The position numbers and the translations under genes are program-made. From an uncultured Anaerolineae bacterium (lineage in GTDB: Bacteria > Chloroflexota > Anaerolineae > Aggregatilineales > Phototrophicaceae), in NCBI GenBank assembly GCA_938022205.1, contig CALIEB010000001.1, positions 310,001 through 374,000 of the forward strand: a stretch of DNA of 64,000 nt, read 5' to 3'. Below are positions 1 to 8,598 of this stretch, in pieces (the stretch's first letter is position 1; each line of letters starts with the position of its first letter). The notes below the pieces were generated by a model that was given only the letters and a program-made list of their open reading frames with translations, was not told the DNA's origin and searched no databases.

Positions 1-231
1 CGGCGGCTTGCCCTGCCACTTCTGCTCTTGCTGTTGCATCGCCTTAAGATGCCTGCCTGCTTCCAACGCCAGCCGACGCACCTCTTCGTTGCTGTCGGTC
101 TTGTAAATTGCTGCTAAGTACGGCAGCAGGTCGGTGTGACCGCTTTTGGCAATCAGCACGATAACACGCTTACGATCCTCTACGTTTGGGCTGTTCAGCA
201 ACCGCTTGATTTCGTTAAGGTCTAAGCTCAC
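1..231 (-). CDS. HEAT-like repeat protein, N-terminal part (cut by window edge)
   Basis: The visible 77 residues start at a GTG (229-231) preceded by GGGAG about nine bases upstream, and the frame runs open off the left edge. The translation is helical, with pairs of amphipathic helices (ending in segments such as LPYLAAIYK and EEVRRLALEAG) and the alternation of leucines and charged residues seen in HEAT or Armadillo-like repeats. That suggests a scaffold or protein-binding role, but no family can be named from this fragment. The C-terminal part lies outside the window, so neither full length nor function can be judged. Confidence 0.6.
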   Translation of the reverse strand, partial: MSLDLNEIKRLLNSPNVEDRKRVIVLIAKSGHTDLLPYLAAIYKTDSNEEVRRLALEAGRHLKAMQQQEQKWQGKPP

Positions 232-408
232 AGCAAAATCTCCCTGATGGCTATTGGTTTAGCAATGTCGCTCGCTTTCATTGTAGTGTCAAAGCCACGC
301 TGTGGCAAATGAACCGGCGCGCCTACACCTTTTTATACGCAAGAAGACGACAAAACGTTTTAACCGCCCTAAACCGGTTGCTCACACATACCCGACGCAC
401 AACAGCCG

Positions 409-417
409 TGCTAAAAT
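409..417 (+). promoter_or_regulatory. extended -10 promoter (TGCTAAAAT)
   Basis: TGC directly precedes TAAAAT, giving an extended -10 element 29 bases before the ATG at 446. No convincing -35 is present at 16-18 bases, as expected for extended -10 promoters. The same TGTGCTAAAAT or TGTGCTATAAT pattern occurs before the genes starting at 2870 (minus) and 15714 (plus). Confidence 0.45.
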
Positions 418-445
418 TGAGCAGCTGAGGCACGAGGACTTGACC

Positions 446-1111
446 ATGACCACACCAGCTCTGATTGCGTGGAGCGGCGGCAAGGACAGCGCGATGACGC
501 TGTGGAAGCTGCCCGCAATGTACCAGCCTATCGCCCTGCTGACCAACGTGCAAGCGTCGCAGGGGCGCGTCAGCATGCACGGCGTGCGCCGTGAGCTGAT
601 TGAACTGCAAGCACGTGCGCTCGGCTTGCCCCTGCACGCCGTCGAGCTGCCGGACGCGCCGACCAATGCCGAGTACGAGGCACACGTAGAACGCGGTTTT
701 GCGCCTTTTCAGGCACAAGGTGTCACGCACGTCGTCTATGGCGATCTGTTTCTAGCCGACATCCGCGCCTATCGCGACGCGCATCTAGCGCGGCTAGGCC
801 TGCATGGGGTGTATCCGCTGTGGGGACACAACACGGCCGCACTCATCCGCGAGTTTATCGACGCGGGCTTCCGCGCCGTTATTGCCTGCGTCGACACAAC
901 ACAGTTGGATGCCTCGTTCGCTGGGCGCGAACTCGACGAGGCGTTTTTGCGCGACCTGCCCAACGAGGTTGACCCATGCGGCGAGAACGGCGAATTCCAC
1001 ACCTTCGTTTACGACGGACCGCTGTTTAGCAAAGGACTGGCGATTACCGTCGGCGAGATATTTTGGAAAAACGAGCGATTCTGTCACTGCGACCTGTTGT
1101 GTGAGCCGTAA
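446..1111 (+). CDS. Dph6-like ATP-pyrophosphatase (adenine nucleotide alpha hydrolase family)
   Basis: A 221-residue PP-loop protein. Near the N terminus it carries the SGGKDSAMTLWKL motif, which binds the pyrophosphate of ATP. The C-terminal motif CGENGEFHTFVYDGP is typical of the DUF71/Dph6 branch (diphthine-ammonia ligase in eukaryotes and archaea). Bacteria lack diphthamide, so the true bacterial substrate is unknown; an ATP-dependent amidation or thiolation is the family expectation. The ATG at 446 is preferred over a longer frame from 302 because family similarity begins there and a GAGG lies a short distance upstream. The next gene is convergent, ending only 10 bases away. Confidence 0.8.
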   Translation: MTTPALIAWSGGKDSAMTLWKLPAMYQPIALLTNVQASQGRVSMHGVRRELIELQARALGLPLHAVELPDAPTNAEYEAHVERGFAPFQAQGVTHVVYGDLFLADIRAYRDAHLARLGLHGVYPLWGHNTAALIREFIDAGFRAVIACVDTTQLDASFAGRELDEAFLRDLPNEVDPCGENGEFHTFVYDGPLFSKGLAITVGEIFWKNERFCHCDLLCEP

Positions 1112-1121
1112 GAGCGCACGC

Positions 1122-2870
1122 CTACTCCACCAGCAACACGCCCGCGACTAAGAAGTCTACGCCCAGCGGCAGCACCGACAGCCGTGCGCCTGTCGCGCCG
1201 TCATAGACCACGAGGCGCACGTGAAACGCGCCCGCGCGCGTCGCGGTCACGCACGCTGCTTCACCAAGCGGCACGTCGTGCTGCGCGACTACCGCCGCGA
1301 AAAACTCGGTAAGTTGCGCACTCACGCGCCAATCGCCCGCTACGTCGCCCACGTGTAACGCCTCACCTGCGCACCACGCCTCGCCCACGCGCAAGCGCGT
1401 TACCATATCCAGCCTGCCTGTGTAGCGTGCTACATCGCCAAACGTGTGTTCAGGCGGCGACTTTTCGGCATCGAGGCGCAGCACCAGCACATCCTGCACG
1501 CGGCGCAGTTCGCCCACACCGCGCCCGAGCGCGCCGACGACATCCCACAACGCGGGGTCTTGCGCTTGCGTCACCAACCAAAGGCGTGGCACATGCCGCA
1601 GTCTTTCGACAAGTGCGCGCCGCTCAAGCGGGCTAAGCGGCTGCCAGCTCATGTCAACGGTGATGCCGCCCAGCATGCCCGTGTCGCGGGCGTGGTAGCG
1701 CAGCGGGTGGCTGTCCAACAGCGCGATTAGCGCAGGCTCAAGGTCATGGCGCAGCGCGGCGACCTCTTGTGCTAGCGGGGCGTAAGGCGGCTTAGGCAGC
1801 CAGATGAAACTTTGCAGCTGAACAATCGTCAACAGCAGCACCGCCGCCACCAACCAAACGGCGCGCCGCAGCAGCACCGTCAGTCCCAAGCTGACGAGCA
1901 TCGCCCACACGCCCCACAGCGGCAGCACATAGCGCAACTGAAAGACCGGCGTTTGTGTGTTTGTCGCCAGCAGCACGCCCACTGGCACAAGCCCGAACGC
2001 CAACAATAAGCTGGCGGCTTGGCGCGTGCGCGGCTGTGCCAGCGCGGCGGCACATGCCAACAACGCCACGCTCCACACGAGCGTGCTGCTGCTCAGTTGA
2101 TGCAGAAGTGCGCTGACGGTCGCCATGTCGCTAGGCAACGGGTCAGCCGCGCCTATACGCTGCGCCAACTGTGCGCCTGCAAACGGCAGCCACGCACTTG
2201 CGCCCACCAGCGTCACCAGCACAGGCACGAAGAGCAGCACGCGGCGGTTGCGCCCGCCGCTTGTCGCCAACGCCGCGCCCCACAGCAAAGGCACGAAGAG
2301 CGCGGTCATAAGGTGCGTCCAGAACGCCAGCACCGCGAACGCACCCCAAAGCACGCCGCGCCACAGCGTCGGACGCAGCAGCCAACGCCAGCATGCCCAC
2401 AGCATCAGCAGCGACAGCGCGAGCCATTGGGCGTACATGCGCGCCTCGCGAGCGTAATAGACAAACACGCCTAGACTGACGAGCAGGGTGCCTGCCGCCA
2501 GACCGACCTGCCAGCCGAGCATAGCGCGCCCTAGCGCAATCGCCGCCGCCAGCGCAAGCACGCCCCACAGCAGGCTGTAGACGCGCAACACGAACACGCT
2601 TTCGCCCGCCGCCAACGCCCAAGCGTTTAATCCTAAGTAATAAAGCGGTGGATGCACGTCGTCGCGGCGCACGTTGTCCCAAACGCGCGCGAAGTCCTCG
2701 AGTAAGTAGCGCAGCTGCGCGCGCGTGCCTGCTTCAGGGCGTTCGGGGTTGTGGATTGCCCACCACGTCCAGCCCTCGTCAAACCACAGGCTTTCGCGCT
2801 GCAAGTCATACGCCATGACCCATGCGCCCCACAGCAGCAGCACAACCACCGCCCCATATGCCCAACGCAT
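1122..2870 (-). CDS. GT-C type membrane glycosyltransferase (GT39/ArnT-like)
   Basis: A 582-residue polytopic membrane protein. After the first transmembrane helix comes an acidic first-loop motif (LWFDEGWTWW) and then DVHPPLYYLGLNAW. These features mark lipid-phosphate-sugar-dependent mannosyl/arabinosyl transferases of the GT-C fold. About ten hydrophobic helices follow to roughly residue 370. The last 200 residues are soluble and probably face the outside. It likely moves a sugar from a polyprenyl-phosphate donor to a protein or envelope glycan. The ATG at 2868-2870 is chosen because AAGGGG lies just upstream; a TTG ten codons earlier lacks such a site. A second gene of the same broad class lies at the right edge of the window. 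Confidence 0.8.
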   Translation of the reverse strand: MRWAYGAVVVLLLWGAWVMAYDLQRESLWFDEGWTWWAIHNPERPEAGTRAQLRYLLEDFARVWDNVRRDDVHPPLYYLGLNAWALAAGESVFVLRVYSLLWGVLALAAAIALGRAMLGWQVGLAAGTLLVSLGVFVYYAREARMYAQWLALSLLMLWACWRWLLRPTLWRGVLWGAFAVLAFWTHLMTALFVPLLWGAALATSGGRNRRVLLFVPVLVTLVGASAWLPFAGAQLAQRIGAADPLPSDMATVSALLHQLSSSTLVWSVALLACAAALAQPRTRQAASLLLAFGLVPVGVLLATNTQTPVFQLRYVLPLWGVWAMLVSLGLTVLLRRAVWLVAAVLLLTIVQLQSFIWLPKPPYAPLAQEVAALRHDLEPALIALLDSHPLRYHARDTGMLGGITVDMSWQPLSPLERRALVERLRHVPRLWLVTQAQDPALWDVVGALGRGVGELRRVQDVLVLRLDAEKSPPEHTFGDVARYTGRLDMVTRLRVGEAWCAGEALHVGDVAGDWRVSAQLTEFFAAVVAQHDVPLGEAACVTATRAGAFHVRLVVYDGATGARLSVLPLGVDFLVAGVLLVE

Positions 2871-2905
2871 TGTTCGCCCCTTGCTATGTCGTTTTCGCAA
2901 GGCGC

Positions 2906-2914
2906 ATTATAGCA
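2906..2914 (-). promoter_or_regulatory. extended -10 promoter (TGCTATAAT)
   Basis: Read on the minus strand the sequence is TGC followed by a perfect TATAAT, about 35 bases before the ATG of the membrane glycosyltransferase. No good -35 is seen. The element is back-to-back with the promoter of the sugar-binding-protein gene on the other strand. Confidence 0.5.
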
Positions 2915-2950
2915 CAAGCAACTTTAGGCATTCGGCACAAAAAAGTTGAT

Positions 2951-2979
2951 TTGCCAATTTCCAAAAGAGACATTATAAT
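2951..2979 (+). promoter_or_regulatory. promoter TTGCCA-17-TATAAT of the first sugar ABC operon
   Basis: The -35 TTGCCA (2951-2956) and perfect -10 TATAAT (2974-2979) are separated by exactly 17 bases. The expected start site near 2986 lies at the left arm of an inverted repeat (2988-3008), leaving a leader of about 60 bases before the ATG at 3045. Confidence 0.7.
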
Positions 2980-2987
2980 TGTTGTTG

Positions 2988-3008
2988 AAACTGCACAAGT
3001 GGCAGTTT
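2988..3008. promoter_or_regulatory. inverted repeat AAACTGC-N7-GCAGTTT, probable operator
   Basis: Perfect 7-base arms with a 7-base centre sit immediately downstream of the -10 box, straddling the expected transcription start. This is a classic place for a repressor site on a sugar-uptake operon. An RNA hairpin in the leader is the alternative. No regulator gene is adjacent, so the binding protein is unknown. Confidence 0.5.
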
Positions 3009-3044
3009 ATTTAGTGGGTTTTGTCTATGTAGAGGAGCTTGTTT

Positions 3045-4301
3045 ATGAAGAAGTTATTGGCGTTGGTGTTAGTTCTTGTCATGGCTTTGGGCGCGGTGCG
3101 CGCACAGAGCGGACAACTTGAAATTTTTTCTTGGTGGGCTGGTGATGAGGGTCCCGCGTTAGAGGCACTCATCGCGCTTTACAAAGCCGCCAATCCGGGC
3201 GTAGAAGTCATTAACGCCACCGTCACCGGCGGCAGCGGCGTGAACGCACGCGCCGTGCTGAAGACGCGCATGCTAGGTGGCACGCCGCCTGATTCCTTCC
3301 AAGTTCACGCTGGTGAAGAGCTTACAGGAACATGGGTCGTTGCCGGACGCATGGAAGACCTGACCTTCCTCTATGAGCGAGAGGGCTGGTTCGACGCATT
3401 CCCCAAAGACCTGATTGACCTGCTAACCTATGACGGCGGCATCTACAGCGTGCCGGTCAACATCCACCGCTCGAACGTGATGTGGTACAACCCCGCTAAA
3501 GTGGCGGAATGGGGGATTGAAGTTCCCGCGACGTGGGATGACTTCTTGGCAATCTGCCCCACCATCCAAGCCGCAGGCGTGACCCCGCTGGTCGTCGGCG
3601 AAGCGTGGACAGTGAACCACCTGTTTGAGAGCGTCGCGCTTGGCGTGCTGGGTGCGGAAGGCTGGAACGGCATTTGGACGGGCGCGGTTGACCCCGCCGG
3701 TGCGGAAATGGTGGCAGTTTTCGAAAAGTTCGGCGAAATCTTGGCGTGCAGCAACATCAAGGAAGATGCCGCCGGCTTGTCTTGGCAGCAAGCCATTGAC
3801 AAAGTGGTAAACGGCACCGCCGCGTTCAACATCATGGGTGACTGGGCAGCCGGCTACATGGTGACCACGCTCGGTTTGACCCCTGGCGAAGGCTTCGGCT
3901 ACGCTCCCGCGCCCGACACCAGCGGCGTGTTCATGTGGTTGTCGGACAGCTTTGGCTTGCCCACCGGCGTGGCAAACCGCGACAACACAGTGGCTTGGCT
4001 GGCATTGCTTGGCTCTTTGGAAGGTCAAAATGCCTTCAACCCGCTTAAGGGCAGCATCCCCGCTCGCGTTGACGCTGTCGATGCCGCGCCCGACCTCTAC
4101 AACGACTACCTGAAGTCCGCCGCCGCCGACTGGGCAAGCAACACCCTCGTGGGCAGCTTGGTACACGGCACCGCCGCCAACGAACGCTTCATGGGTGACT
4201 TCAACCAAGTCATGGAAATCTTCTTGGCAAGCGGCAACGCCAACGCAGCTGCAACGGCGATGTCCGTCATCTGTGTCCAGAGCGGGGCTTGCGGTGGTTA
4301 A
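3045..4301 (+). CDS. extracellular sugar-binding protein of an ABC importer (glucose/mannose-type)
   Basis: A 418-residue family 1 solute-binding protein. Residues 1-20 form a signal peptide (MKKLLALVLVLVMALGAVRA). The mature start has FSWWAGDEG. Blocks such as LKTRMLGGTPPDSFQVHAG and YSVPVNIHRSNVMWYN are characteristic of the glucose/mannose-binding (GtsA-like) subgroup. It should capture a hexose outside the membrane and deliver it to the two permeases that follow. The ATG at 3045 has GAGGAG seven bases upstream; an in-frame TTG two codons earlier is less likely. There is no lipobox, so the protein is released or held by its partners. A terminator after the gene probably keeps its expression above that of the permeases. 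Confidence 0.92.
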   Translation: MKKLLALVLVLVMALGAVRAQSGQLEIFSWWAGDEGPALEALIALYKAANPGVEVINATVTGGSGVNARAVLKTRMLGGTPPDSFQVHAGEELTGTWVVAGRMEDLTFLYEREGWFDAFPKDLIDLLTYDGGIYSVPVNIHRSNVMWYNPAKVAEWGIEVPATWDDFLAICPTIQAAGVTPLVVGEAWTVNHLFESVALGVLGAEGWNGIWTGAVDPAGAEMVAVFEKFGEILACSNIKEDAAGLSWQQAIDKVVNGTAAFNIMGDWAAGYMVTTLGLTPGEGFGYAPAPDTSGVFMWLSDSFGLPTGVANRDNTVAWLALLGSLEGQNAFNPLKGSIPARVDAVDAAPDLYNDYLKSAAADWASNTLVGSLVHGTAANERFMGDFNQVMEIFLASGNANAAATAMSVICVQSGACGG

Positions 4302-4321
4302 TCGTTAAACGGCGCGTTTCC

Positions 4322-4357
4322 AAGACCCTGCCCACTGTGGGTGGGGTCTTTTTTGTT
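4322..4357 (+). terminator. intrinsic terminator, probably partial, between binding protein and permeases
   Basis: AAGACC pairs with GGTCTT around a GC-rich inner stem (CTGCCCAC/GTGGGTGG with wobbles), followed by TCTTTTTTGTTTT. It lies inside the operon, so read-through is needed to express the permeases. That would set the usual excess of binding protein. Confidence 0.75.
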
Positions 4358-4390
4358 TTAACCCTTAAAGTTTGACGAAAGCAGGTGTTT

Positions 4391-5536
4391 ATGCGAAGCC
4401 CTCGTGACCGCATGCTAGCGTTTTGGATGCTCATGCCTTCCGTGCTGATGATTGCGATTTTCGTCTATTTCTTCATCTTTCGCGCTGTGCAAACCTCCCT
4501 CACAGATTGGGGCGCAAGCGGCGCGCCACCCCCGCTTATCCCGAACGTTGAGAAGAAGTTCGTGGGCGGGCAAATGTACGAAGCACTCTTCACCGACTTG
4601 CTCGATTTTCCCTTCCGCAACGCCATGACCAACACGTTCTTCTTTACGGTGTTCTTTGTAGGCGGATGCCTGCTGTTTGGCTTGCTGCTTGCGCTGCTGC
4701 TCGACCAGAACGTCAAGGGCGAGGGCTTGTTTAGGACAGTGTTCCTGTTTCCCATGTCGTTGTCGTTCGTGGTCACCGGCACAATTTGGCGATGGATGCT
4801 GCAGCCGGGCGGCGGCATCAACATCTTGCCGCAAACGCTTTTCGGCGCAGAGCCTTTGACGTTTCGTTGGATGAACAGCCGCGACGTGATTTTGCCGTTC
4901 GAGTGGGCAAACGTGCCGAATTACTTGACGCTCATCGGCTTCGCCATTGTCGCCTTTTATGCGGCCAATTTGTTCATGAAAGGGCGCATGCGCGCCGCAC
5001 AATACGGCATCGCGGCGGCGGTCGTGATGCTAGCGGTCGTGCTTTCGGGCGTGTGGCAGTACATTTGGCCCCCTCTCGACAACCCGGCTATGGAGCCAAG
5101 CATCGCCCCTAAGGGCTTTAACTTGGCGTTGGTGGGCATCATCATCGCCGCCGTCTGGCAAATGAGCGGCTACACGATGGCGATGTTCATGGCGGGCATT
5201 CGCGGCATCCCCGACGAGCTGCGCGAGGCGGCGCGTGTGGACGGCTGTAGCGAAATCGGCATCTACCGCTACATCATCCTGCCGCAGCTCAACCCCATCA
5301 TGCTCAGCGCGATGATTGTGCTGGGGCATATCTCATTGAAGATTTTTGACCTTGTCTTTGCGATGGCGGGTCCCGACAACGCGCAGACGATTGTGCCGGG
5401 CATCATGGTCTACACCAAAGGCTTCCGCGAAAACCAGTTTGCCAAAGCCAGCGCGATCGCTGTCATCATGCTGGTGACCGTTGGCGTGATTATCGTCCCC
5501 TACCTGTGGTCGCAGCTGCGCACCACCAAACGCTAA
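4391..5536 (+). CDS. sugar ABC transporter permease (MalF/UgpA-like)
   Basis: A 381-residue inner-membrane permease. The cytoplasmic EAA loop, which docks to the ATPase, is visible as LREAARVDGCSEIGIYRYII. It is longer than the usual ~300 residues because of an insert (about residues 145-230) between core helices. The insert holds two extra hydrophobic stretches and a soluble patch rich in W and P. The second permease gene follows after 18 bases, so the two are co-transcribed. ATG at 4391 is preferred to an in-frame GTG two codons upstream; GCAGG precedes it. No ATPase gene is nearby, so a shared MsmX-like ATPase elsewhere is implied. Confidence 0.9.
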   Translation: MRSPRDRMLAFWMLMPSVLMIAIFVYFFIFRAVQTSLTDWGASGAPPPLIPNVEKKFVGGQMYEALFTDLLDFPFRNAMTNTFFFTVFFVGGCLLFGLLLALLLDQNVKGEGLFRTVFLFPMSLSFVVTGTIWRWMLQPGGGINILPQTLFGAEPLTFRWMNSRDVILPFEWANVPNYLTLIGFAIVAFYAANLFMKGRMRAAQYGIAAAVVMLAVVLSGVWQYIWPPLDNPAMEPSIAPKGFNLALVGIIIAAVWQMSGYTMAMFMAGIRGIPDELREAARVDGCSEIGIYRYIILPQLNPIMLSAMIVLGHISLKIFDLVFAMAGPDNAQTIVPGIMVYTKGFRENQFAKASAIAVIMLVTVGVIIVPYLWSQLRTTKR

Positions 5537-5554
5537 AGAAAGCGAGGCGACCTT

Positions 5555-6406
5555 ATGGCAGCAACGCAACCCATCACCGCCTACCAAATGCGCCGCTACA
5601 CCATCCGCACGGCGATTTACGTAGTGCTGGCGGTTTTCTTGTTGATGTTCATCGTGCCTGTGTACTTGGTGGTTATCACCAGCCTGAAAGACCCCGCCAC
5701 GATTAACCTTGCCACAACGTGGAACTTGCCCGAAAAGCCGTTCTGGGAAAGCTACGCGCAAGTGTTTCAGGCGTTCAGCGGTCGCTTGCAAAACAGCGCG
5801 GCGTTGGTGATTGGGGCGACCATTTTCTCCAGCGTGTTGGGGTCTATCAACGGCTACGTGCTAGCGAAGTGGCGCATACCGGGCGAAAAGTTCTTCTTCC
5901 CGCTCATCATCTTCGGCATGTTCATCCCCTACCAAGCCATTCTCATCCCCTTGTTTGAGTTCATGCGCGACATCAATCTCTACGGCGGCATCCCGGGGCT
6001 GATTGTCATTCACACGGTCTACGGGCTGCCCATCACGACGCTGATTTTTCGCAACTTCTACGTCGACATCCCCGACGAGATGCTAGAGTCCGCCGCCATC
6101 GACGGGGCGAACTTCTTCCGTATGTACACGCAAATCGTCTTTCCGCTCTCGCTGCCTGGCTTTGTGGTCGTCATCATCTGGCAGTTCACGCAAATTTGGA
6201 ACGAGTTCCTGTTTGCCGTGACGATGACCAACGCCGACTCCCAGCCCATCACCGTCGGCTTGGCACAGCTAGCCGGTGGCGAGGCGGTGAAGTGGAACTT
6301 GCCGATGGCGGGCGCGATTGTCGCCGCGCTGCCGCCGCTGCTGGTGTACATTGTGCTGGGGCGTTACTTCATTCGCGGCTTGTTGGCAGGATCTATCAAA
6401 GGTTAG
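5555..6406 (+). CDS. sugar ABC transporter permease (MalG/GtsC-like)
   Basis: A 283-residue permease with six predicted transmembrane helices. Its EAA motif is [22 protein letters not shown], of the MalG class. It pairs with the preceding permease to form the translocation channel for the sugar bound by the product of 3045-4301. The ATG has GAAAGCGAGG upstream. The gene ends the operon and is followed by a strong terminator. Confidence 0.92.
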   Translation: MAATQPITAYQMRRYTIRTAIYVVLAVFLLMFIVPVYLVVITSLKDPATINLATTWNLPEKPFWESYAQVFQAFSGRLQNSAALVIGATIFSSVLGSINGYVLAKWRIPGEKFFFPLIIFGMFIPYQAILIPLFEFMRDINLYGGIPGLIVIHTVYGLPITTLIFRNFYVDIPDEMLESAAIDGANFFRMYTQIVFPLSLPGFVVVIIWQFTQIWNEFLFAVTMTNADSQPITVGLAQLAGGEAVKWNLPMAGAIVAALPPLLVYIVLGRYFIRGLLAGSIKG

Positions 6407-6438
6407 CGCACGAACGCACAGCGCGCACTTGGCACGGG

Positions 6439-6465
6439 AAGCCCGTCAGCCTTGACGGGCTTTTT
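6439..6465 (+). terminator. strong intrinsic terminator
   Basis: A perfect ten-base stem AAGCCCGTCA/TGACGGGCTT with loop GCCT is followed by TTTTT. It closes the first sugar ABC operon three bases before the end of the convergent thioesterase gene. Confidence 0.9.
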
Positions 6466-6467
6466 GG

Positions 6468-6854
6468 CTATTTCTGCTGTTCTATGGGCGGAACAGGGAC
6501 AGGGCGTTGGTTCTCGTCCACTGCCACCAGCACGAACGAGCCTTGACAAGCGAGCTTGCGCTCGGCGTGCCGCATGCCCTCGACCCAAAGCTCAACCTGC
6601 ACGGTCATCGAGGAACGCCCCACTTTAACTACCTGCGCCACCAGCTCGACGATTGTGCCGACGGGGATGGGGTGATGGAAGTCAATCGCACTGCTGTGAG
6701 CCGTCACCACCTTTTGCCGACACCAGCGCGTTGCGCAGATAAAAGCGGCTTGATCCATCCAAGCCATCACCTGTCCGCCAAACAGCGTGTCGTAGTGGTT
6801 CGTGTTGCCGGGGAAAACGGGATAAACCATGCGCGTTTCGGGGGTCGATGCCAT
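6468..6854 (-). CDS. acyl-CoA thioesterase, hotdog fold (YciA-like)
   Basis: A 128-residue single hotdog domain. The segment HYDTLFGGQVMAWMDQAAF carries the helix and catalytic Asp/Asn positions of the acyl-CoA hydrolase family. HSSAIDFHHPIPVGTIVEL follows, as in YciA and related enzymes. It should hydrolyse acyl-CoA to free acid and CoA in the cytoplasm; chain-length preference cannot be read from sequence. AAGGAG lies eight bases before the ATG. The upstream region (6914-7102) contains a tandemly repeated unit with TATAAT boxes on this strand, so the gene may be driven by duplicated promoters. Confidence 0.85.
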   Translation of the reverse strand: MASTPETRMVYPVFPGNTNHYDTLFGGQVMAWMDQAAFICATRWCRQKVVTAHSSAIDFHHPIPVGTIVELVAQVVKVGRSSMTVQVELWVEGMRHAERKLACQGSFVLVAVDENQRPVPVPPIEQQK

Positions 6855-6913
6855 GATGCTGCTCCTTAATTTAAGTTGTTGTTTTGTCGCACGTGGTTTG
6901 CTGCTCGCTTAGC

Positions 6914-7102
6914 TTAACCGTTTTGCGTGTTTGAGAAAAGGTAAAAAAGCTGAATGACATCACTCGCACTCGTGGTATGGATTATACATTAACCGTTTTG
7001 CGTGTTTGAGAAAAGGTAAAAAAAGCTGAATGACATCACTCGCACTCGTGGTATGGATTATACATTAACCGTTTTGCGTGTTTGAGAAAAGGTAAAAAAA
7101 GC
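6914..7102. repeat. tandem repeat, 2.5 copies of a 75/76-bp promoter-like unit
   Basis: Copy 1 (6914-6988, 75 bp) and copy 2 (6989-7064, 76 bp) are identical except for one A in a homopolymer run (6 versus 7). A third, partial copy (7065-7102) runs into the terminator of the next gene. Read on the minus strand each full copy has a T-tract, then TTAATGTATAATCC. Perfect TATAAT boxes thus fall at 7062-7057 and 6986-6981 ahead of the thioesterase gene. No clear -35 is seen. Each unit also contains the doubled hexamer CACTCG. The intergenic stretch 6855-7152 holds no coding frame. Confidence 0.9.
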
Positions 7103-7126
7103 CCCCGTGACCCAAGTCACGAGGGC
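7094..7126 (-). terminator. intrinsic terminator of the second sugar ABC operon
   Basis: On the minus strand GCCCTCGTGAC and GTCACGGGGGC form an 11-base stem (one G-T pair) around TTGG, followed by seven T. It lies 26 bases past the stop of the binding-protein gene and abuts the third partial copy of the tandem repeat. Confidence 0.88.
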
Positions 7127-7152
7127 GTTGTGTCTGTGTGCCTTAACGCGGC

Positions 7153-8526
7153 TTAGTTGCCCAGTGAGCTGGCAGCTTCAAGCTCTTCGTTGGCAAATTC
7201 GTTCAGCTCGTCGAGAATGGTCTTGATGTCGCGGGTGTCCGTGCCGCTGACAATCGCCTGCATCACTTCGGAAATGCGGCGACGCACGGGGTCATAGCCC
7301 GGCACCGAAGGCTCAGCCTTGGTGCTGCCGAGCAAGCTGAAGGCAAATTCATAGGTCGGGTTCTCAGCGAAGTAATCGGCAAGGCTTTCCGCCGAGCTCT
7401 TGCGCACGGGGAAGTAGTTGCTCGCCAAGCCCCACGCCGCTTGCACGTCGGGAGCAGTGTAATACTTGACGAAAATCCACGCGGCAAGCTCTTGTTCGGG
7501 CGTGCTAACAGGGATGCTCACCGACGCGCCGTAGATGTTCTGCACGGGTTCGGGGGTGGTGTGCGGCACAGCAGCCACGCTCCACTTGAAGTTGGCACCG
7601 CTTTCAACCGCGCTCTGATAGAAAGGCAAGCCGGAGCTGGAACCGACGGTGAAGAGCGTCGCGCCCTGCCCGAAGTTCGTTTGGTCGCCGAAGCGTTCGA
7701 AGATTTCGCCCGCGCAGCCCTTTTCAAACAGCCCCTTGATGAAGGTCACGGCTTCCACCGCCGCATCGCTGTTAATCGTGAAGGCGTTCTTTTCCACGTC
7801 GAAGATGTCGCCGCCGAAGGCAAAGGTGAAGCTGGCGAAGCGCGAAGCGTCAGTGCTAAATTGGTAGCCAATCGAGGCGGTGTCGCTGGTCTTGCCGCTG
7901 AAGGGGTGAGCGGTCGCCGCGCAAGCCGCTTCTTCGAACTGGGCAGGCGTGGTGGGCGGTCCATCAAAGCTGATGTGGCCAGCAGCACGCAGTTCGTTCA
8001 GCCAGTCGATGTTGTAGTACAGCACTTCCATCGAACGGTTGGGGGGGAAGCCCAAGCGCACGCCGCCATATTGGGGGAACACGTCGGCATTGTAGAAGCC
8101 TTCGAAGAAGTCGGCTTGTTCTTCCGCGCTCAAGCCCCATTTCGGGCTATTGACAAGGTCGTTAATGTCGACCAAGCCACCGAGCAGGTAGTAAAGCGCG
8201 GCTTGGTTGCCGTAGGCTACCACCAGCTCAGGCAGTTGCTCGGCGACGTTGCCACCCGCACCCAAAATCGTCGTCATCTTGTTGTAGATGTCGTCGTAGC
8301 TGCCCTCGTTGGTGGCAACCACCGTGATGCCATAGGGATTTGTGGCGTTGAATTCCTCCACAATCTTCAGCAGCTGTTCTTCACGCTGTCTTGTGTGTTG
8401 ATGCCAGAAACGCACCGTCTGACCGCTGGGGTCAACGTTTTCGTAGCGGTCGCTCTGTGCCATCACGCCGAAGCTCATGACACCCAACGCAAACACTAGC
8501 AGTAACGCAAGTTTCTTGAACAACAT
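7153..8526 (-). CDS. extracellular solute-binding protein of a second carbohydrate ABC importer
   Basis: A 457-residue family 1 solute-binding protein with a signal peptide (MLFKKLALLLVFALGVMSFG, cleaved after VMAQ). Motifs include VRFWHQHT at the mature N terminus and MEVLYYNIDWLNEL in the hinge region, as in UgpB/MalE-type oligosaccharide or glycerophosphodiester binding proteins. The ligand cannot be assigned. The ATG at 8526 has GGAGG nine bases upstream. Unlike the first transporter, the binding protein is the last gene of its operon, after both permeases. A 72-base gap before it leaves room for a processing site or a separate start. Confidence 0.9.
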   Translation of the reverse strand: MLFKKLALLLVFALGVMSFGVMAQSDRYENVDPSGQTVRFWHQHTRQREEQLLKIVEEFNATNPYGITVVATNEGSYDDIYNKMTTILGAGGNVAEQLPELVVAYGNQAALYYLLGGLVDINDLVNSPKWGLSAEEQADFFEGFYNADVFPQYGGVRLGFPPNRSMEVLYYNIDWLNELRAAGHISFDGPPTTPAQFEEAACAATAHPFSGKTSDTASIGYQFSTDASRFASFTFAFGGDIFDVEKNAFTINSDAAVEAVTFIKGLFEKGCAGEIFERFGDQTNFGQGATLFTVGSSSGLPFYQSAVESGANFKWSVAAVPHTTPEPVQNIYGASVSIPVSTPEQELAAWIFVKYYTAPDVQAAWGLASNYFPVRKSSAESLADYFAENPTYEFAFSLLGSTKAEPSVPGYDPVRRRISEVMQAIVSGTDTRDIKTILDELNEFANEELEAASSLGN

Positions 8527-8598
8527 GGTATGGCTTCCTCCAAAGATTAAACAAAAAGTTGTAAACAGCCCCATAGTTGTGAGGCTGGTATACACGAA

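Noticed and set aside
7441..8499. A 352-codon plus-strand frame opposite the second binding protein
   Set aside because: It lacks a ribosome site and promoter and mirrors the coding bias of the clear solute-binding protein gene on the other strand.
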